Source: Hypericum androsaemum (taxonomy: Eukaryota > Streptophyta > Magnoliopsida > Malpighiales > Hypericaceae). Taken from it: a stretch of 64,000 bases of DNA. The stretch covers positions 16,800,228-16,864,227 of the forward strand of contig OZ023184.1 of NCBI GenBank assembly GCA_963995505.1, in the 5' to 3' direction. Made by a program: the position numbers and the translations under genes. Below the pieces are notes generated by a model. It was not told the DNA's origin. It ran no database searches and worked only from the letters and a program-made list of their open reading frames with translations. Positions 8,598-21,184 of the stretch are shown here, one piece after another. The first letter of the stretch is position 1. Each line of letters starts with the position of its first letter.

Positions 8598-11500
8598 ATG
8601 GCTTCTTCGTCTACTACCACCGGCTTTCAAGTACCAAGACTCACAAAGGAGAATTATGAGTTGCGGAGTATACAAAAGAAGGCCCTCTTGGGTTCTTATG
8701 ATACATGGGAGTTCGTAGAGAATGGGCTTGAGGAGCCTACACCGGAGGAAGAAGCAACACTTTCAAAGAAAGACAGGAGCAATTGAGAGAAAATCGAAAG
8801 TTGGAGAAGAAGGCACTTTTCATGATTTACCAAGGTCTTGATGAAGCCACTTTTGAGATGATTTCGAATGCTGAGACCTCGAAGGAGGCGTGGGAGCTTC
8901 TTCAAAAGGCCTTTGGTGGTATGGAGAAAGTCAAGAAGGTTTGCTTTGCGAGCCTAGTTTGAGAAGTTGGAGAAGGTAAAATTTGAATCCATCTCTGATT
9001 ATTTTTTGAAGGTTATCTCTGTTGTTCACCAGATGAGACGGAACGGTGAAGAGATTGATGATGTTCGTGTCATAGAGAAGATATTGAGATCTTTGGATCC
9101 CAAGTTTGATCATGTTGTAGCTGCCATTGAAGAGTCCAAAAATCTGGAAGAAATGACTAGAACAATTGTTGGGGTCCTTGTAAATTTATGAGGAGAGATT
9201 GCTACATAAAGAGATGAGAAAAGTGTGGAGCAAGTCTTACAAAGTAAAGTGGCGTTGAAAGAGCAGAAGCCTGAAACAACAAGAGGTGGCTTTCGAGGTA
9301 GAGGAAGAGGTTTTCGAGGTAGATGCCGTGGAGGCCAATCTGGTCGTGGAAGTGGAGATCGTGGAGAACAATCTGAAAATCAAAATGAGAATGATGGTGG
9401 ACAAAGAAGCCATGGACGTGGTTGGCACCGAGGCCATGGACGCGGACGAGGTTATGGCCGCGGTATGAATTCAGGCTGGCATAGCACTGATAAATCAGGT
9501 ATCCAGTGTTTTAATAGCAACAAATTTGGGCATTATTCTTATGAATGTTATCATAAAAAAATGGAAACTTTGCTAAAAAGGAAGAGGAGGCTGATGAGAC
9601 TATTTTCTGTTAGCTGCTAACAATCTTGAATATAGTGACTCGACCACTTGATATCTTGATTCTGGAGTCTCAAGTCACATGTGTGGAAGAAATGAGTTCT
9701 TTGCTGAACTTCACGAAAAGCATCATGGGAGTATTATTTTTGGTGATCAGTCACAAAGACCAGTTGCTCGTAAAGGTAAAATTATTCTTCAAGTCAAGAA
9801 TGGTGATCATCGATGCATTTCAGATGTCTATTATGTCCCTGATATGAAGAATAATATTTTGAGTTTGGGCCAATTGCTAGAGAGAGATTATCATATTGAA
9901 CTGCGAGATAATAAGCTGTTTGTTTGTGATAAGGAAAACAGATTGATTATTTGTGTGCCCATGACAAAAAATCGGATGTTTCCTCTTCACTTGTCTATTG
10001 TGCAAGAGAATTATTTGAAGGCTTGTATGGAGGATTTGTCCACTCTCTGGCATTCTAGATATGGGCATCTGAATTTTCAAGCTTTGCAGTTGATGGAGAA
10101 AACTAAGATGGTGTCTGGCTTGCCGAAGTTGAGTCCACCTGAGAAGTTGTGTGAAATATGTGTTTTGGGTAAGCAGCAAAGAAAGCCATTTAAAGGAAAT
10201 AAGCCTTGGCGGGTAGCTGAAAGGCTTGAACTAGTCCATTCAGATGTATGTAGACCAATTAACCCTGTTTCTATTAGAGGAAATAGGTATTTTGTCACTT
10301 TTACTGACGATTTCAGTGGCAAGACTTAGGTCTATTTGATCCAAAATAGAGTGAGGTGTTGGATAAATTTAAAATTTTTAAAAGAATGGTTGAAAAATAG
10401 AGTGGTTGCTTTCTGAAATGTATTAGAACTAATCGGGGAGGCGAATATACCTCTAATAAATTTGATGAGTTTTGCAGGAACAATGGAGTTGTACACCAGC
10501 TTACCATGCCTTACACATCGTAACAAAATAGTGTTTTGGAAAGGAAGAACCGTACCATTCTCAATTTGGTTCGGTGTCTGTTAAGAAGAGTGTTCCTAAA
10601 GAATTTTGGGGAGATGCCGTTTCTACAGCTGTTTATCTGCTGAACATGTTTCCTACAAAGAGGCTTCAAGATGTTACCCCGGAAGAAGCATGGAGTATAA
10701 GAAAACCAAGAGTCGATCATTTTCAAATTTTTGGTTGTATTGCTTATGCCAAAGTTCAGGAGGAGAGGAGAAAAAATTATATGGCAAAAGTCAACGATGC
10801 ATATTTTTGGGGTATGGTGAAAATTTTAGTGGATACAAGCTATTTAGTCCTACCACAAAGAAGGTTGTGATGTCTAGAGATGTGGAATTTGATGAAGTGC
10901 AAACTTGGAACTGGAATAATGAATTAGAGAAGGAGCAAATTGTGGTTGAACAAGAGAAGGCTGTAGAGCTACATGTTGAAGAGAAGCAGCTAGATGGGTG
11001 TGACACACCAAAAAGTTCCTCAACAAGTCTAGTTATTCGGACAAGGAGGATTGATGATCTCTATAGCACGACACAAAGGCTTGACTTGGATGAATTTACT
11101 TTATTTTGCCTTTTTGCAGGATTTGATCCTCTAAGTTTTGATGATGCATGCGACAAAGAAGTTTGGCAAAAGGCAATGACCGATGAAATTAAAGCAATTG
11201 AAAAGAACAAGACTTGGGAGCTTGTAACTCTTCCAGAGGGACATAAAGCTATTAGTCTCAAATGGATTTTCAAAACGAAAAAGAATGCAAAAGGAGAGAT
11301 GGAGAAATATAAAGCTTGGCTTGTCGCCAAGGGCTACAAGCAACAACATGGGATTGACTATGATGAAGTGTTTGCACCAGTCGCTCGTCTAGAGACGGTG
11401 AGAATGCTTATTGCCTTGGCTGCTCAAAAGAAGTGAAAGTTGTACCATATGGACGTAAAGTCGGCTTTTCTAAATGGATATCTTGATGAAGACATATATG

Positions 11501-12650
11501 TTGAACAACCTCTGGCTTTTATTATTTCTGGACAATAGGAGAGAGTTTATAAGTTGAGCAAAGCACTTTATGGCGTGAAGCAAGCGCCAAGAGTATGGAA
11601 TTCACGGATCGATGCTTATTTTCAGAAACATAGTTTTTTGAAGTGCCCAAAAGAACACACTCTTTATGTGAAGACTGATTCTAACGGTGGAAATCTATTT
11701 ATTTTCCTATATGTTGATGACCTTGTGTTTACTGGAAACAACGAGGCTATGATGAAAGAATTTAAGAATTCAATTGTTCAAGAGTTTGAGATGACTGATT
11801 TAGGCCTACGGCTTATTTCTTGGGCATTGAAGTCGATCAAAGAGATGATGGAATTTTTATTTCTCAAGCGAAGTATACTAGAGATATTCTTGCAAAATTT
11901 TCCATGGAAGATTGCAATCCCGAGGTCACACCAGCTGAAAAAGGTGTCAAATTGACCAAGAAAGGAGAAGGTGATCTTATTGATTCTACACTCTACAAAA
12001 GTATCATGGGCAGTCTTTGCTATTTAACCTGCACAAGACCTGATATCTTGTATGCACTTGGCTTAGTGAGCAGATTTTCTGAAGAGCCAAAGGAGTCTCA
12101 CTTGCGAGCTGCCAGAAGGATTCTCCATTATGTGAAGGGAACACTTGATTATGGACTATTTTATAGTTCATCAGGAGCTTCAGAAGTTGTTGGATACAAC
12201 GATAGTGATTGGAGTGGCAGTTATGATGTGAAAAGTACAACTGAGTTTGCGTTCTTTCTTGGAGCAAGTGCTTTTACATGGTCTTCAAAGAAGCAATCGG
12301 TTGTAGCTTTATCGACTTGCGAGGCGGAGTATATTGCAGCGGCGTCGTGTGTTTGTTAAGCTATTTGGCTTAAAAGATTACTTGAAGTATTTCAGATTGA
12401 TCAAAAAGAGCCAATGAAGATTTATATTGATAACAATTCTGCTATTGCACTTGCCAAGAACCTAGTTCATCATAAGAGGACGAAACATATTGGTCTTCGC
12501 TACCACTTTATTCGGGAGCATGTGAAGAACAAGGAAGTGCAGCTCGTTCATATTTCATCAAGAGAGCAAGTAGTTGATATATTTACAAAAGCCCTCAAGG
12601 TTGATTTGTTATGCAGCAAATTAGGAGTTATTACAAAGGAACAAGTTTAA
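8598..12650 (+). pseudogene. Copia B gag-pol polyprotein, broken
   Basis: Order of parts is that of Ty1/Copia. Gag starts at 8598 (MASSSTTTGFQVPRLTKENY), with a UBN2-type region (LRSLDPKFDHVV) and an RGRGRG-rich tail, then a damaged CCHC knuckle (CFNSNKFGHYSYEC, second Cys lost, about 9508). Protease LDSGVSSHMCG follows at about 9656, then GAG-pre-integrase and integrase (LVHSDVCRPINPVS, FVTFTDDFS, 10230-10320). Reverse transcriptase ([12 protein letters not shown]; intact YVDDLVF at about 11710) and RNase H (GYNDSDWSGS; STCEAEYIAA; DIFTKALKVD) complete the set. In-frame stops interrupt it near 8784, 10327, 11434, 11536 and 12357, and there are frameshifts in gag and integrase. No product can be made. 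Confidence 0.93.
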
Positions 12651-12660
12651 GGGGGGAAAA

Positions 12661-12893
12661 TGTTGAAGCATAAACTTGAATACTAAAAGTCAAGTTCATG
12701 TATGTCGGAAGATGAATCTAGAGAATTCATGTAGGGGAATTTAAATAGTCACCTACTCGGGAACTGTAAAGGGTAGTCTCTTGGTTACTCTAGATCGCTA
12801 TATAAGGGCTTGATGTATCTATAATCTATAACACAATAAGACAAGAGTTATCTATAATAAAATATTAGTTTTTCCACATATCCTTTTCCAACA
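12661..12893 (+). repeat. 3' LTR of Copia B
   Basis: 233 bp, TGTTGAAG...CCAACA, directly after the purine tract. Followed by GGTAT (target duplication) and the remainder of the Copia A primer-binding site, tagagct. Confidence 0.92.
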
Positions 12894-12898
12894 GGTAT

Positions 12899-14024
12899 TA
12901 GAGCTAAAAATTTGGATTCGTTTTTTGTTTTATCCACCACTGATTCTCGTTCAAAATCATCCTCCGGTGGCCTTCTTTTAATCACCCACCAAAACAGCAA
13001 AAAAAATCTTACCGAGAAAAGCCTTTCCGAGGAAGAAATAATTTTTCTTCCTTGCGGTTCAGTCTTACCACCGAGGAAGAATTAATTTATTCCTTGCGAT
13101 TTCTTACAGAGGAAGAATTAATTTAAGCCTTGCGATTTCTTACCGAGGAAGAAATGTTTTTCTTCTTGCGATTTCAGTACCGGCTAACAAGGAACAAACG
13201 GAATGTCCACCACCAACGCGGCCGATGATTGTGAGATTATTCACCACGGGCGGTCAAACATCATTAACATCATCACCACCGACGAGGAGGATCAAAAGAG
13301 TGGAGGACGTTTTTCCTTTTAAACCTGCGATTTCTCTCAACCGAGTAAAGTCTTCTTCTTGATTTTTTTTTTCAGTCGCTTCATTGAAAGAAGGTCCAAG
13401 GTCTCATTTTTTTTAGGCCAACTTTAGATCAACGACAGGAATTTTTATACTAGCTTCCACCGATTTCATCCAAGTATTTTTATCAATTAACTAGTGGAAT
13501 ACACGATTGTCTTTTAACTTAGATTGCAATCGTCTCTTTGTCTTCTAACTTAGATTGGTGAAGTATTTCTATCGATTGTTGCAACCTGAATTGGTGAAGT
13601 ATTACCACCAAATTTCCTTGCTGTTGTTCCAAGTTCATACCAAAGTTCATCCAAGTTCATATTGAAGTTGATCCAATGTCGTCGAGTACCAAGTTCATTC
13701 AAGTTTTTTCCACGCCTTGAGCGAATTTTCACTCGGCATCAAGACGTGATTATTTTCTTGCTCTTCCTGAAAGAATTTCTCTGAAGATTTAGTGAATTCT
13801 GATTAATCAGAAGATTTCGGTTTATCAAGTTTGTGACTAAGAATCGTGAAGTATTTCCACCAAACAAAGCCATGTCCGCCATTAGTAGCACATGACCGAT
13901 TCCGTCCCATCCTAGCGGCAACACTCATGGTAGCAAAAGTATGAATCTGATGTCACCATACTATATTCACCCGTTGGTGAATATTCCTACAGATTGTCAC
14001 TTAGCTGACGTATTTACCAAAGCT
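12899..14024 (+). mobile_element. Copia A leader and start of RNase H tail
   Basis: Continues the Copia A primer-binding site (ggtattagagct). It contains degenerate internal repeats: ccgaggaag near 13029, 13071 and 13147 (partial copies nearby), and attggtgaagtat near 13554 and 13590. An ATG at 13203 opens a short frame starting MSTTNAADDCEIIHHG. Near 13940 the sequence jumps to a Copia RNase H tail (VNIPTDCHLADVFTKAL), so most of pol is deleted, or the element was always non-autonomous. It ends at 14024, where LINE2 begins. Confidence 0.65.
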
Positions 14025-14838
14025 CTTTTTTTAAAAAAAGTAAATGAATTATATTTCACCATAGAAAAAAGTGTACAAGAAACACGATTGCATAGAAAGC
14101 AATCGTATACAGTCAGGCCAGCAGTAGAAACAAAATCTCCTAAAGGAAATTAGAGCACATCTAAGAGAATTAATTGAAGCTACGCCCTGAATCTAAGATA
14201 CAATAAAACATCTTGAGAGCTAATCTGAGCGGACAAACCAGACCAGAAACCCATTCCGATAAACACCTAGTAACACGAAGCATCTAGTTATCATAGCTAA
14301 AGCTATCACCATCAAACACAACACGATTCCTAGCTTTCCAGACATACCAGCACACCGATGCAAACAAAGTTTACCAAACTTTCTTGAGAATATTGCCATG
14401 AACAAGACCAATCCAGACATCAAGGAATTGCAAGGTAGAGCTGCAATTGCACCATCAGATTCCAAGCAAACTGGCGAAATGATCCCAGATCCTCCTCACA
14501 ACAGGACAATGAATGAAAAGGTAATTAGAAGTCTCAACCTCGAGATTGCAAAAAGGGCAATTTGGATTTCCAGCCCGAAGCATTCCCACTCGAAGAAGGA
14601 TATCCCTTGTTTTAACACAACCTTGCAAAACTATCCATAAGAAACAACTAACTTTGAATGGTATAAGCTTAGGAAATCCATTTCTTAGAACCGGAGGAGC
14701 CATGAAGAAGAAGCCATCAAACATTAGCAAGTATAGGCATTTAACTGAAAAACCTAAGCTCGGATCAGGCCTCCATATGATACAATCTGCAACCGTCAGC
14801 TATAAAATAGGGGAGGCGGGCAAAATATTGAGCAAGGA
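14025..14838 (-). mobile_element. LINE2, 3' part (zf-RVT domain and 3' UTR, minus strand)
   Basis: The minus-strand frames read FDGFFFMAPPVLRNGFPKLI, PFKVSCFLWIVLQG and CPFCNLEVETSNYLFIHCPV (a Cys/His zinc-binding region), then a hydrophobic tail. They match LINE3 at 50870-51360. The 3' UTR ends with an A-rich tail (T/A run 14026-14039). The target duplication tttaccaaagct is at 14013-14024 and 28980-28991, both in Copia A RNase H sequence. The body is cut at 14838 by the Gypsy array and resumes at 28363. Confidence 0.85.
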
Positions 14839-17558
14839 TGTGATATCTTATAAATGGTCGATTGGAATAAATGGTATTCGATGGTGCAATCTACATGTGA
14901 GATATATTTGAAAGTGTTCCTAGATATTCTATAGTCTCCTTAGGATTCTAGCTCAACTACAACAAAGCCTAGTCAAATTATTTTCAACTTTTAAGGACTT
15001 TGTTGGTCAAGTTCGGACAGCAATGACCTTTGTTTAGTAAATTGAGCACCATGTTCTCAATTTTGCTCTAAATATTACAAATAAATATGATCCAGAAACT
15101 ACACACACAGGGCTACAATTTGTCAGTTAACAAGTTTTTATCAAACGCAACTAAAAATAGTCAAAACGGAGCTTGAATGAGTCTCTTTCTGATTGAACCT
15201 CATTTGGAATCAACCAATCATCTATTACCACTTGCTAGATCATTAGACTTGGTTAAGGAGGTGAGTCAAGAAGGACTCTTACTCACCCATACACTTTTGA
15301 GACTCAGAAACCTTAAGGAAGAGGCAAGAAATACCGAGACTTAGCCATAACTCAAAGAGAAGAGAAAGTTGAGAGAGAGAGTAAGAGGAAATAGAAAGAA
15401 GCAGGTGACAAAGAACAATATGGTAAGCTATATTCTACCTCGAACAAGATTTTGATTCCTTCATCAAAGTTGTAGAGGACATAAAGAGCTTTCTAAGCAT
15501 ATATCATATGTCCAGTTCTGATAAAGAAATTGGTGTGAAATTAGTTTTAAACTTTGGACTTTTTGCTGGAGTATCAAGTAAAGCAGTTGTAGAAGACGTG
15601 CCTGGTAAGTTACCTCTGGATTCGAATTGGACTTTAATGTCTTCACAGAATTGTAGAGGACTCAAAGATCATTCTAATAGTATTTATATGTTCTATTCTC
15701 ATCAAGGAACCAACAGAAAATTGATATTTAATAATAGACTGTCTGCTGGAGATACAACTGAGGTAGTGAAAGAAGAAGTACTTGGTAAGCATATTTGAAA
15801 TCCAAATTAGACTTTGGTTTCTTCTTACAGATTATGAAGAAATCAATTAGCTTTCTAACCATATATTATATACCCTGTTTGGAAGAAGGGATCGCCCAGA
15901 AAATTTGATTAAAAGACAGACTATCTGACAGGTTTCCAGATTGAGCGAGTTTCAAGAGTTAAGAATTGGTAAGTGGATTATTTGGAATTCTAAGTTGATT
16001 TTTGACTATGAGTTATGAAGAACAGATAGGGGAGCTACTTTACAATGAACAAATGAGAGTTATGAAGAATATATAGGGGAGCTACTTTACAATGAACAAA
16101 TGAAGTGGTTTAAGCATGATATTGAAATATATGTGCTGTCTACCAAAGTTAGAGTGATTGAGCTTACCATGTGCTCCGTAGGTGTTTGGTTGGCAAAACT
16201 GATTCTTAGGTACAATTCTGATCATGAGTGAATTGTATACATGTGGGTTAGTTAATAATGAAGTAAGGATTGAAAGGAGTTGAGCTACTTTGGTACCTTT
16301 GGGCTATTTCAGACGATGGTTTGTGATTATGCCTTGGTTGGTTGTTTTAAAGTATCGGAAGTAACTTGGCAGGGAAAGTGAGAAACTAACCTTAATATGT
16401 AATGAAAAATTGTTATACAGATCATGTAAGGCTTCCTCAAAATGCTTTCAGTGAAGAAAACCATCTGGGAAGAATGGTTGAAGGTTGAAAGTGACGGGAG
16501 AATAAGACTCAGAAAATTAGCACTATTGAGTGATATTCGTTTGAGTAAGCGAATAGAACATGATAAATTTGTTTTTGTTTGGTGCATGTGCATGTTTTAG
16601 GCCTTAATTATGTGCGTCTCATGCATATGAAGTATGTTTATGAAGTATGTTCATGAAGTGGTCATGTGCATTTGTGATAAGATCGGTCATGTTTGGATTG
16701 ATCTGTGAGAGATATGGCACATGTTAATGGCTAGCTAGAGAATATATCTTTCCTAGCGTGGGGCCAATTTGTGTGGGTATGCTATGTTATTTTTGGTGAG
16801 ATATGGACAGGTTTTCCCGTGCTAACCGGGGATGTTAGCCTATGTGCACATAGACTAAGGATATCCTAGTTTACTACTATTAAACTTAGTATGTGATTAT
16901 GGAAAAGAGATCTAATGGCCATGTTGATATCCCTGTACTGGAGAGGTAGTGGCCTGTCTAAATCTGTCTATAGCTCACCGTTTGTTCACTATGTGAACTT
17001 TTGTGTGTGTGTGATCATATGGTTGGCATGCATCTTGTGGTCTTGTATATTGTTGGACATGGTTAAGTTCTGTCTCTCATATGTAGCAGACATAACCAAT
17101 ATGTTATGTTCTATCTTCTTACTAAGTGTTTCAAAATACTTACCGCTTACTAATCCATCTCAGGTTAAAACTATCATAGTTTGCCTCAGGTTCTAGAGTC
17201 CGTGGTGTATGCCTATCTCTTTCATTCGAGGGCTACTCTTTTTAGGTCTCTGGATCATGCTATCTTTTAAACTCTTGTATAGATGCTCCGTAGTAGTTTT
17301 CAGAGGCTAGATCCTGGATTATGCTTTGGTTTGAACATGTATCACAGGGAACTTGTTCAGACTTTTGGTGATGGTTCTCACACCATCTTTGTATATCTTA
17401 TGTTTTGAGAGGCATGTTTATATAGCGTGCCCTGGTGTTGCTTTAAATAAAAGTTGATGAACTTTATGCTATGTTTTGAGGCTGGCTAAATCTGCATTTT
17501 GTAGTTTATATACAGTAGAGTCTAGCGCCGGTCACCGACCTCATGATGGATCTTGACA
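14839..17558 (+). repeat. Gypsy array LTR 1 (5' LTR), 2.7 kb
   Basis: Begins TGTGATATCTTATAA and ends gatcttgaca. Homologous to 21185-23848 and, for its first 885 bp, to 27476-28362. Followed by a primer-binding site tggtattcgagc at 17563. It contains a private tandem duplication of a block of about 48 bp at about 16008-16103 (gttatgaagaa...aatgaacaaatg twice) that LTR 2 lacks. Confidence 0.93.
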
Positions 17559-17693
17559 GACTTGGTATTCGAGCACAATTGAGTTTTATCTTATATGTTG
17601 TCTAAATGTGTATTTTTGGAATCCTACGGAGCATATGATCTGTCATGTCTTTGTCCTTCATTGTATCAGCTTGTCCTTTGGTCTTCTTAAATC

Positions 17694-20600
17694 GTGACTT
17701 GCTCTTATAGGGAGAATATGCCTGTTACACGTAGAGGTGCTGAAACTACTATCAGGGAGCCAGATGAGTGCTCTAATGGATATAGAGATGATATTGTACT
17801 TGAGCCAGCACCACCAGCTGAGAACACAACTACTGATAATGCCACGACACTTAAGACTGACCCACCAGTTGGTGATACTTCTGAGGCTGAAAGGCATGGT
17901 GGTGATGCTGTGGAAAGAGTGTTGATAGCAATGGAGAAATTTATTGCTACTCAACAAAGCCAGGTGGATCAAAAAGCTGCTTTGGTTCCTAGAGATGACT
18001 TATTGGTAGAGTTTTTGAAGTTGGAGCCACCTATGTTTTCGGGTGTGCATGATGATCCTCAGGTATTTGTTGATGAAATGGAGAAGAGGTGGAAGATCCT
18101 AAAATGTGAAGGAAAGAGGATGGTGGAGTTGGTTGCATTTAAGTTAACTAGAGAGGCTGGAGTTTGGTTCCAAACTGTGGGATCATGTGGATGGACTTGG
18201 AAGAAGTTTAGTAAAGCTTTATTGGTCCGCTTCTTGCCTGAGAGTTTGAGGGATGCTCGTGCCTTTGAGTTTGAGCGACTAGTGAAGACACCAGAGATGA
18301 TGGTAATTGAGTATGATCAGAGGTTTGTTATCTTTCCCGTTATGCAAAGCATTTAATTCCTTATGAGGAGAAGAAGGTAAACAGGTTTATTCGGGAACTT
18401 GACAATGCTATGTTCAAGGTTATGTATCCTCGTGGATTTAAGTCATATGCAGCTGCAGTGGATTGTGTAAGGACATTAGAGATGCGTGATACTAAGCACT
18501 AGATGATCCAAAGGCAACCAAAGGTGCAAAGGTTTGGAAGACAACCACAACCTAGTGTCAATCGAAGCTTTGGGAAATAACAAAGAAGGATGAGCATTCA
18601 GCCTAACTTGTCAAGGGGCGGACGATCATTGGGTCAATTTGGGAGAGGAAAAGATGTTCGCAACCCACATGGTAGTCGGGACCAGTCTAGTAGTTTAGTA
18701 AGTTATCCAAGATGTGGGAAACAACAACATCATGGAAGGCATGCCATAGACAGATAGGAGCTTGCTTTGGATGTGGCAATTATGGACATCATATCAAAGA
18801 TTGTCCTAAGGATAAGGCAAGGCAACGTGTACAGGTTACTAGTTTTTCTACCGTACCTCAGGGTTACAGATTTTCTTGACCTCAAGAACAAAATAGGAGT
18901 TCTGTCGGCCAGAGCTTTGAGGGTGAGAATTCAGTTCCTAGGAAAAAGGAGCCTATGGAGCGTAGTGGAGGTGGTCCTGCTCGAGAATATGCTTTGACAA
19001 AGAAAGATTCTACTGCAACTAATACTGTAGTTTCAGGTATACTCCCTATAGGCTTGTCAGATGCTCGAGTCTTATTTGATTCAGGGTCGACACATTCATT
19101 CTTATCACCCCAGTTTGCTAAGTCTTTTGATGATTAACTTGTGTCCTTAGAGGAGTCACTAGATGTTTGTACCCCTTCGGGTCATATCATACATGTGCAT
19201 TTAGTTCTTAAATCATGTATGATTATTGTCGATGGACGTGATATGGTTGCTGATTTACACGTGCTTGATATATAGGATTTTGATGTGATTTTGGGTATGG
19301 ATTGGTTATCGTCATATCATGCAACAGTAGATTGTTTCAATAAGATTGTGACCTTCAAGCCTAAAGGTGAGCCAGAATTTATGTTTCGGGGTGATAGGAT
19401 GGTAATTCCAGCTAGGCTTATCTCATGTTTGAAGGCTTGCAGATTATTGAAAAGGGGTTGTGTAAGTTATTTGGCTATTGGTAAAGAAGCTGATGCAGAT
19501 GTAAAGAAGATAACTATTTATAAGATTCCTGTTGTGAAAGAGTTTTCAAATATTTTTACAGATGACTTGACAGGTTTACCCCCTGAGAGGGAAATTGAGT
19601 ATTGCATTGAGTTAATGCCAGGGACAGAACCAATCTCTATACCGCCGTATCGTATGGCACCTGCTGAGTTACAAGAGTTGAAGGTTCAATTGCAGGATCT
19701 ATTGGGTAAATGATATATTCGGCCTAGTGTTTCCCCGTGGGGTGCTCCAGTGTTATTTGTTAGAAAGACGGATGGAAGTTTGAGGTTGTGCATTGATTAC
19801 CGTAAGCTCAATAAGGTAACTATTCGTAACCAGTATCCTCTTCCACGCATTGATGATTTATTTGATCAGCTAAGGGATGCCAAGTGATTTTCAAAGATTG
19901 ATCTAAGGTAAGAATATCATCAGTTAAGGATCCGAAAGGAAGATGTGACTAAGACAGCCTTCAGAACTCGATATTGACACTATGATTTCTTAGTTATGCC
20001 ATTTGGTCTTACTAATGCATCTACTTTCTTTATGGATTTGATGAACTGAGTGTTCAAGCCAATCTTGGATCAGTTTGTAGTTGTCTTTATTGATGATATA
20101 TTGATCTACTCAAGAACTAAGGAAGAACATGAAGGACATCTTCAGTTGGTTTGGAAGACCTTGCTTGATAATCAGTTGTATGCTAAATACTCCAAGTGTG
20201 AGTTTTGGTTGCAAAGTGTGGCATTCCTAGGACATTTTGTTTCCAAGGATGGAGTGTCAGGTTATCCAATGAAGGTGGAAGATGTGGTGAATTGGCCAAC
20301 TCCCACCAATTTTACTGAGGTACGTAGCTTCCTTGGTTTGGCTGGATATTACAGACGATTTGTAAAAGAGTTTTCTACTTTGGCTGCTCCACTCACTCGA
20401 TTGACACAAAAGAATGTAAAATTTGTGTGGGTAGAAGATTGTGAGAGAAGTTTTCAGGAGTTAATAAGTTTGTTAACTAATGCTCCTGTTTTGGCTTTAC
20501 CGTCTGCATCCGGAGAATATGCTGTGTAATGTGATGCTTCTCGGATTGGTTTGGGATGATGTTGGTGAGAAGCAACAGTTGAGTCTTCAATTCATACAGG

Positions 20601-21121
20601 AGACAGTTGATAAGATTAAGGTGATTCGAAAATGATTAGTGACAGCTCAGAGTAGACAGAAGTCAAACTCAGATAAAAGGAGAAAAGATATTGAGTTTGA
20701 AGTGGGTACCAATGTGTTTCTGAAGGTATCTCCAATGAAAGGGATTATGTGGTTTGGGAAAAAGGGTAAATTGAGTCCAAGATATGTGGGACCATTTGAG
20801 ATTTTGGAGCGGGTTGGTCGAGTGGCTTATCGGTTGGCATTACCACCCACATTCTCACTTATACATCCAGTATTTCATGTCTCGATGCTTAGGAGATATC
20901 TACATGATCCTTCACACGTGCTAGACCAGCCAAATGTGAACTTCCAGGATGATCTTACATATGAAGAGCAACCATTACAGATATTGGGTCGACAAGTGAG
21001 AAATTTGAGGACCAAAGATCTTCCATTTGTGAAAGTGGAATGGCAAAATCATTCACTAGTAGAGGCTACATGGGAGTTAGAGGAGGATATGCGAGGGAAG
21101 TATCCACACCTATTTGACTAA
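17694..21121 (+). pseudogene. Gypsy gag-pol, internal copy 1 (chromovirus type), broken and deleted
   Basis: Gag starts at 17718 (MPVTRRGAETTIREP), with a retrotransposon-gag domain about 18000-18330 (VEFLKLEPPMFSGVHDDPQV). An intact CCHC knuckle CFGCGNYGHHIKDC lies at about 18762. Protease LFDSGSTHSFLSP follows at about 19062, then reverse transcriptase with the catalytic block [11 protein letters not shown] (about 20080) and the start of the RNase H domain (20500). At about 20555 the frame jumps to the end of the integrase (SPRYVGPFEILERVGRVAYR) and a chromodomain-like C terminus (VKVEWQNHSLVEATWE). Most of RNase H and the integrase core are missing. Stops at 18354, 19136, 19711 and elsewhere break the frame. 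Confidence 0.92.
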
Positions 21122-21184
21122 CACTTTAAGTACTCCATGCCTTTAGTAAATTCGGGGACCGAATTTTTATAAAGAGGAGAGAAT

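Larger units (their letters stand above)
8193..12893 (+). mobile_element. Copia B: full-length but decayed Copia element, 4.7 kb
   Basis: LTRs at 8193-8406 and 12661-12893 begin TGTTGAAG and end TTTTCCAACA. They are flanked by the 5-bp duplication GGTAT (8188-8192, 12894-12898). A primer-binding site, tagtatcagag, follows the 5' LTR at about 8411. A purine tract aaggggggaaaa (12649-12660) precedes the 3' LTR. The insertion point is inside the primer-binding site of Copia A. The 5' LTR lacks about 19 bp next to the TATA-like sequence that the 3' LTR keeps (ctatataagggc, about 12797). Confidence 0.95.

Noticed and set aside
9237..9468. Thr/Ser-rich and Val/Glu-rich open frames opposite or beside Copia B gag
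   Set aside because: They are other-frame readings of the RGRGRG repeat of gag.
13941..14153. A separate third Copia element at 13.9-14.1 kb
   Set aside because: The RNase H tail to 14024 continues at 28980 after the LINE2 target duplication, so it is part of Copia A. Beyond 14025 the apparent frame is LINE2 3' UTR.
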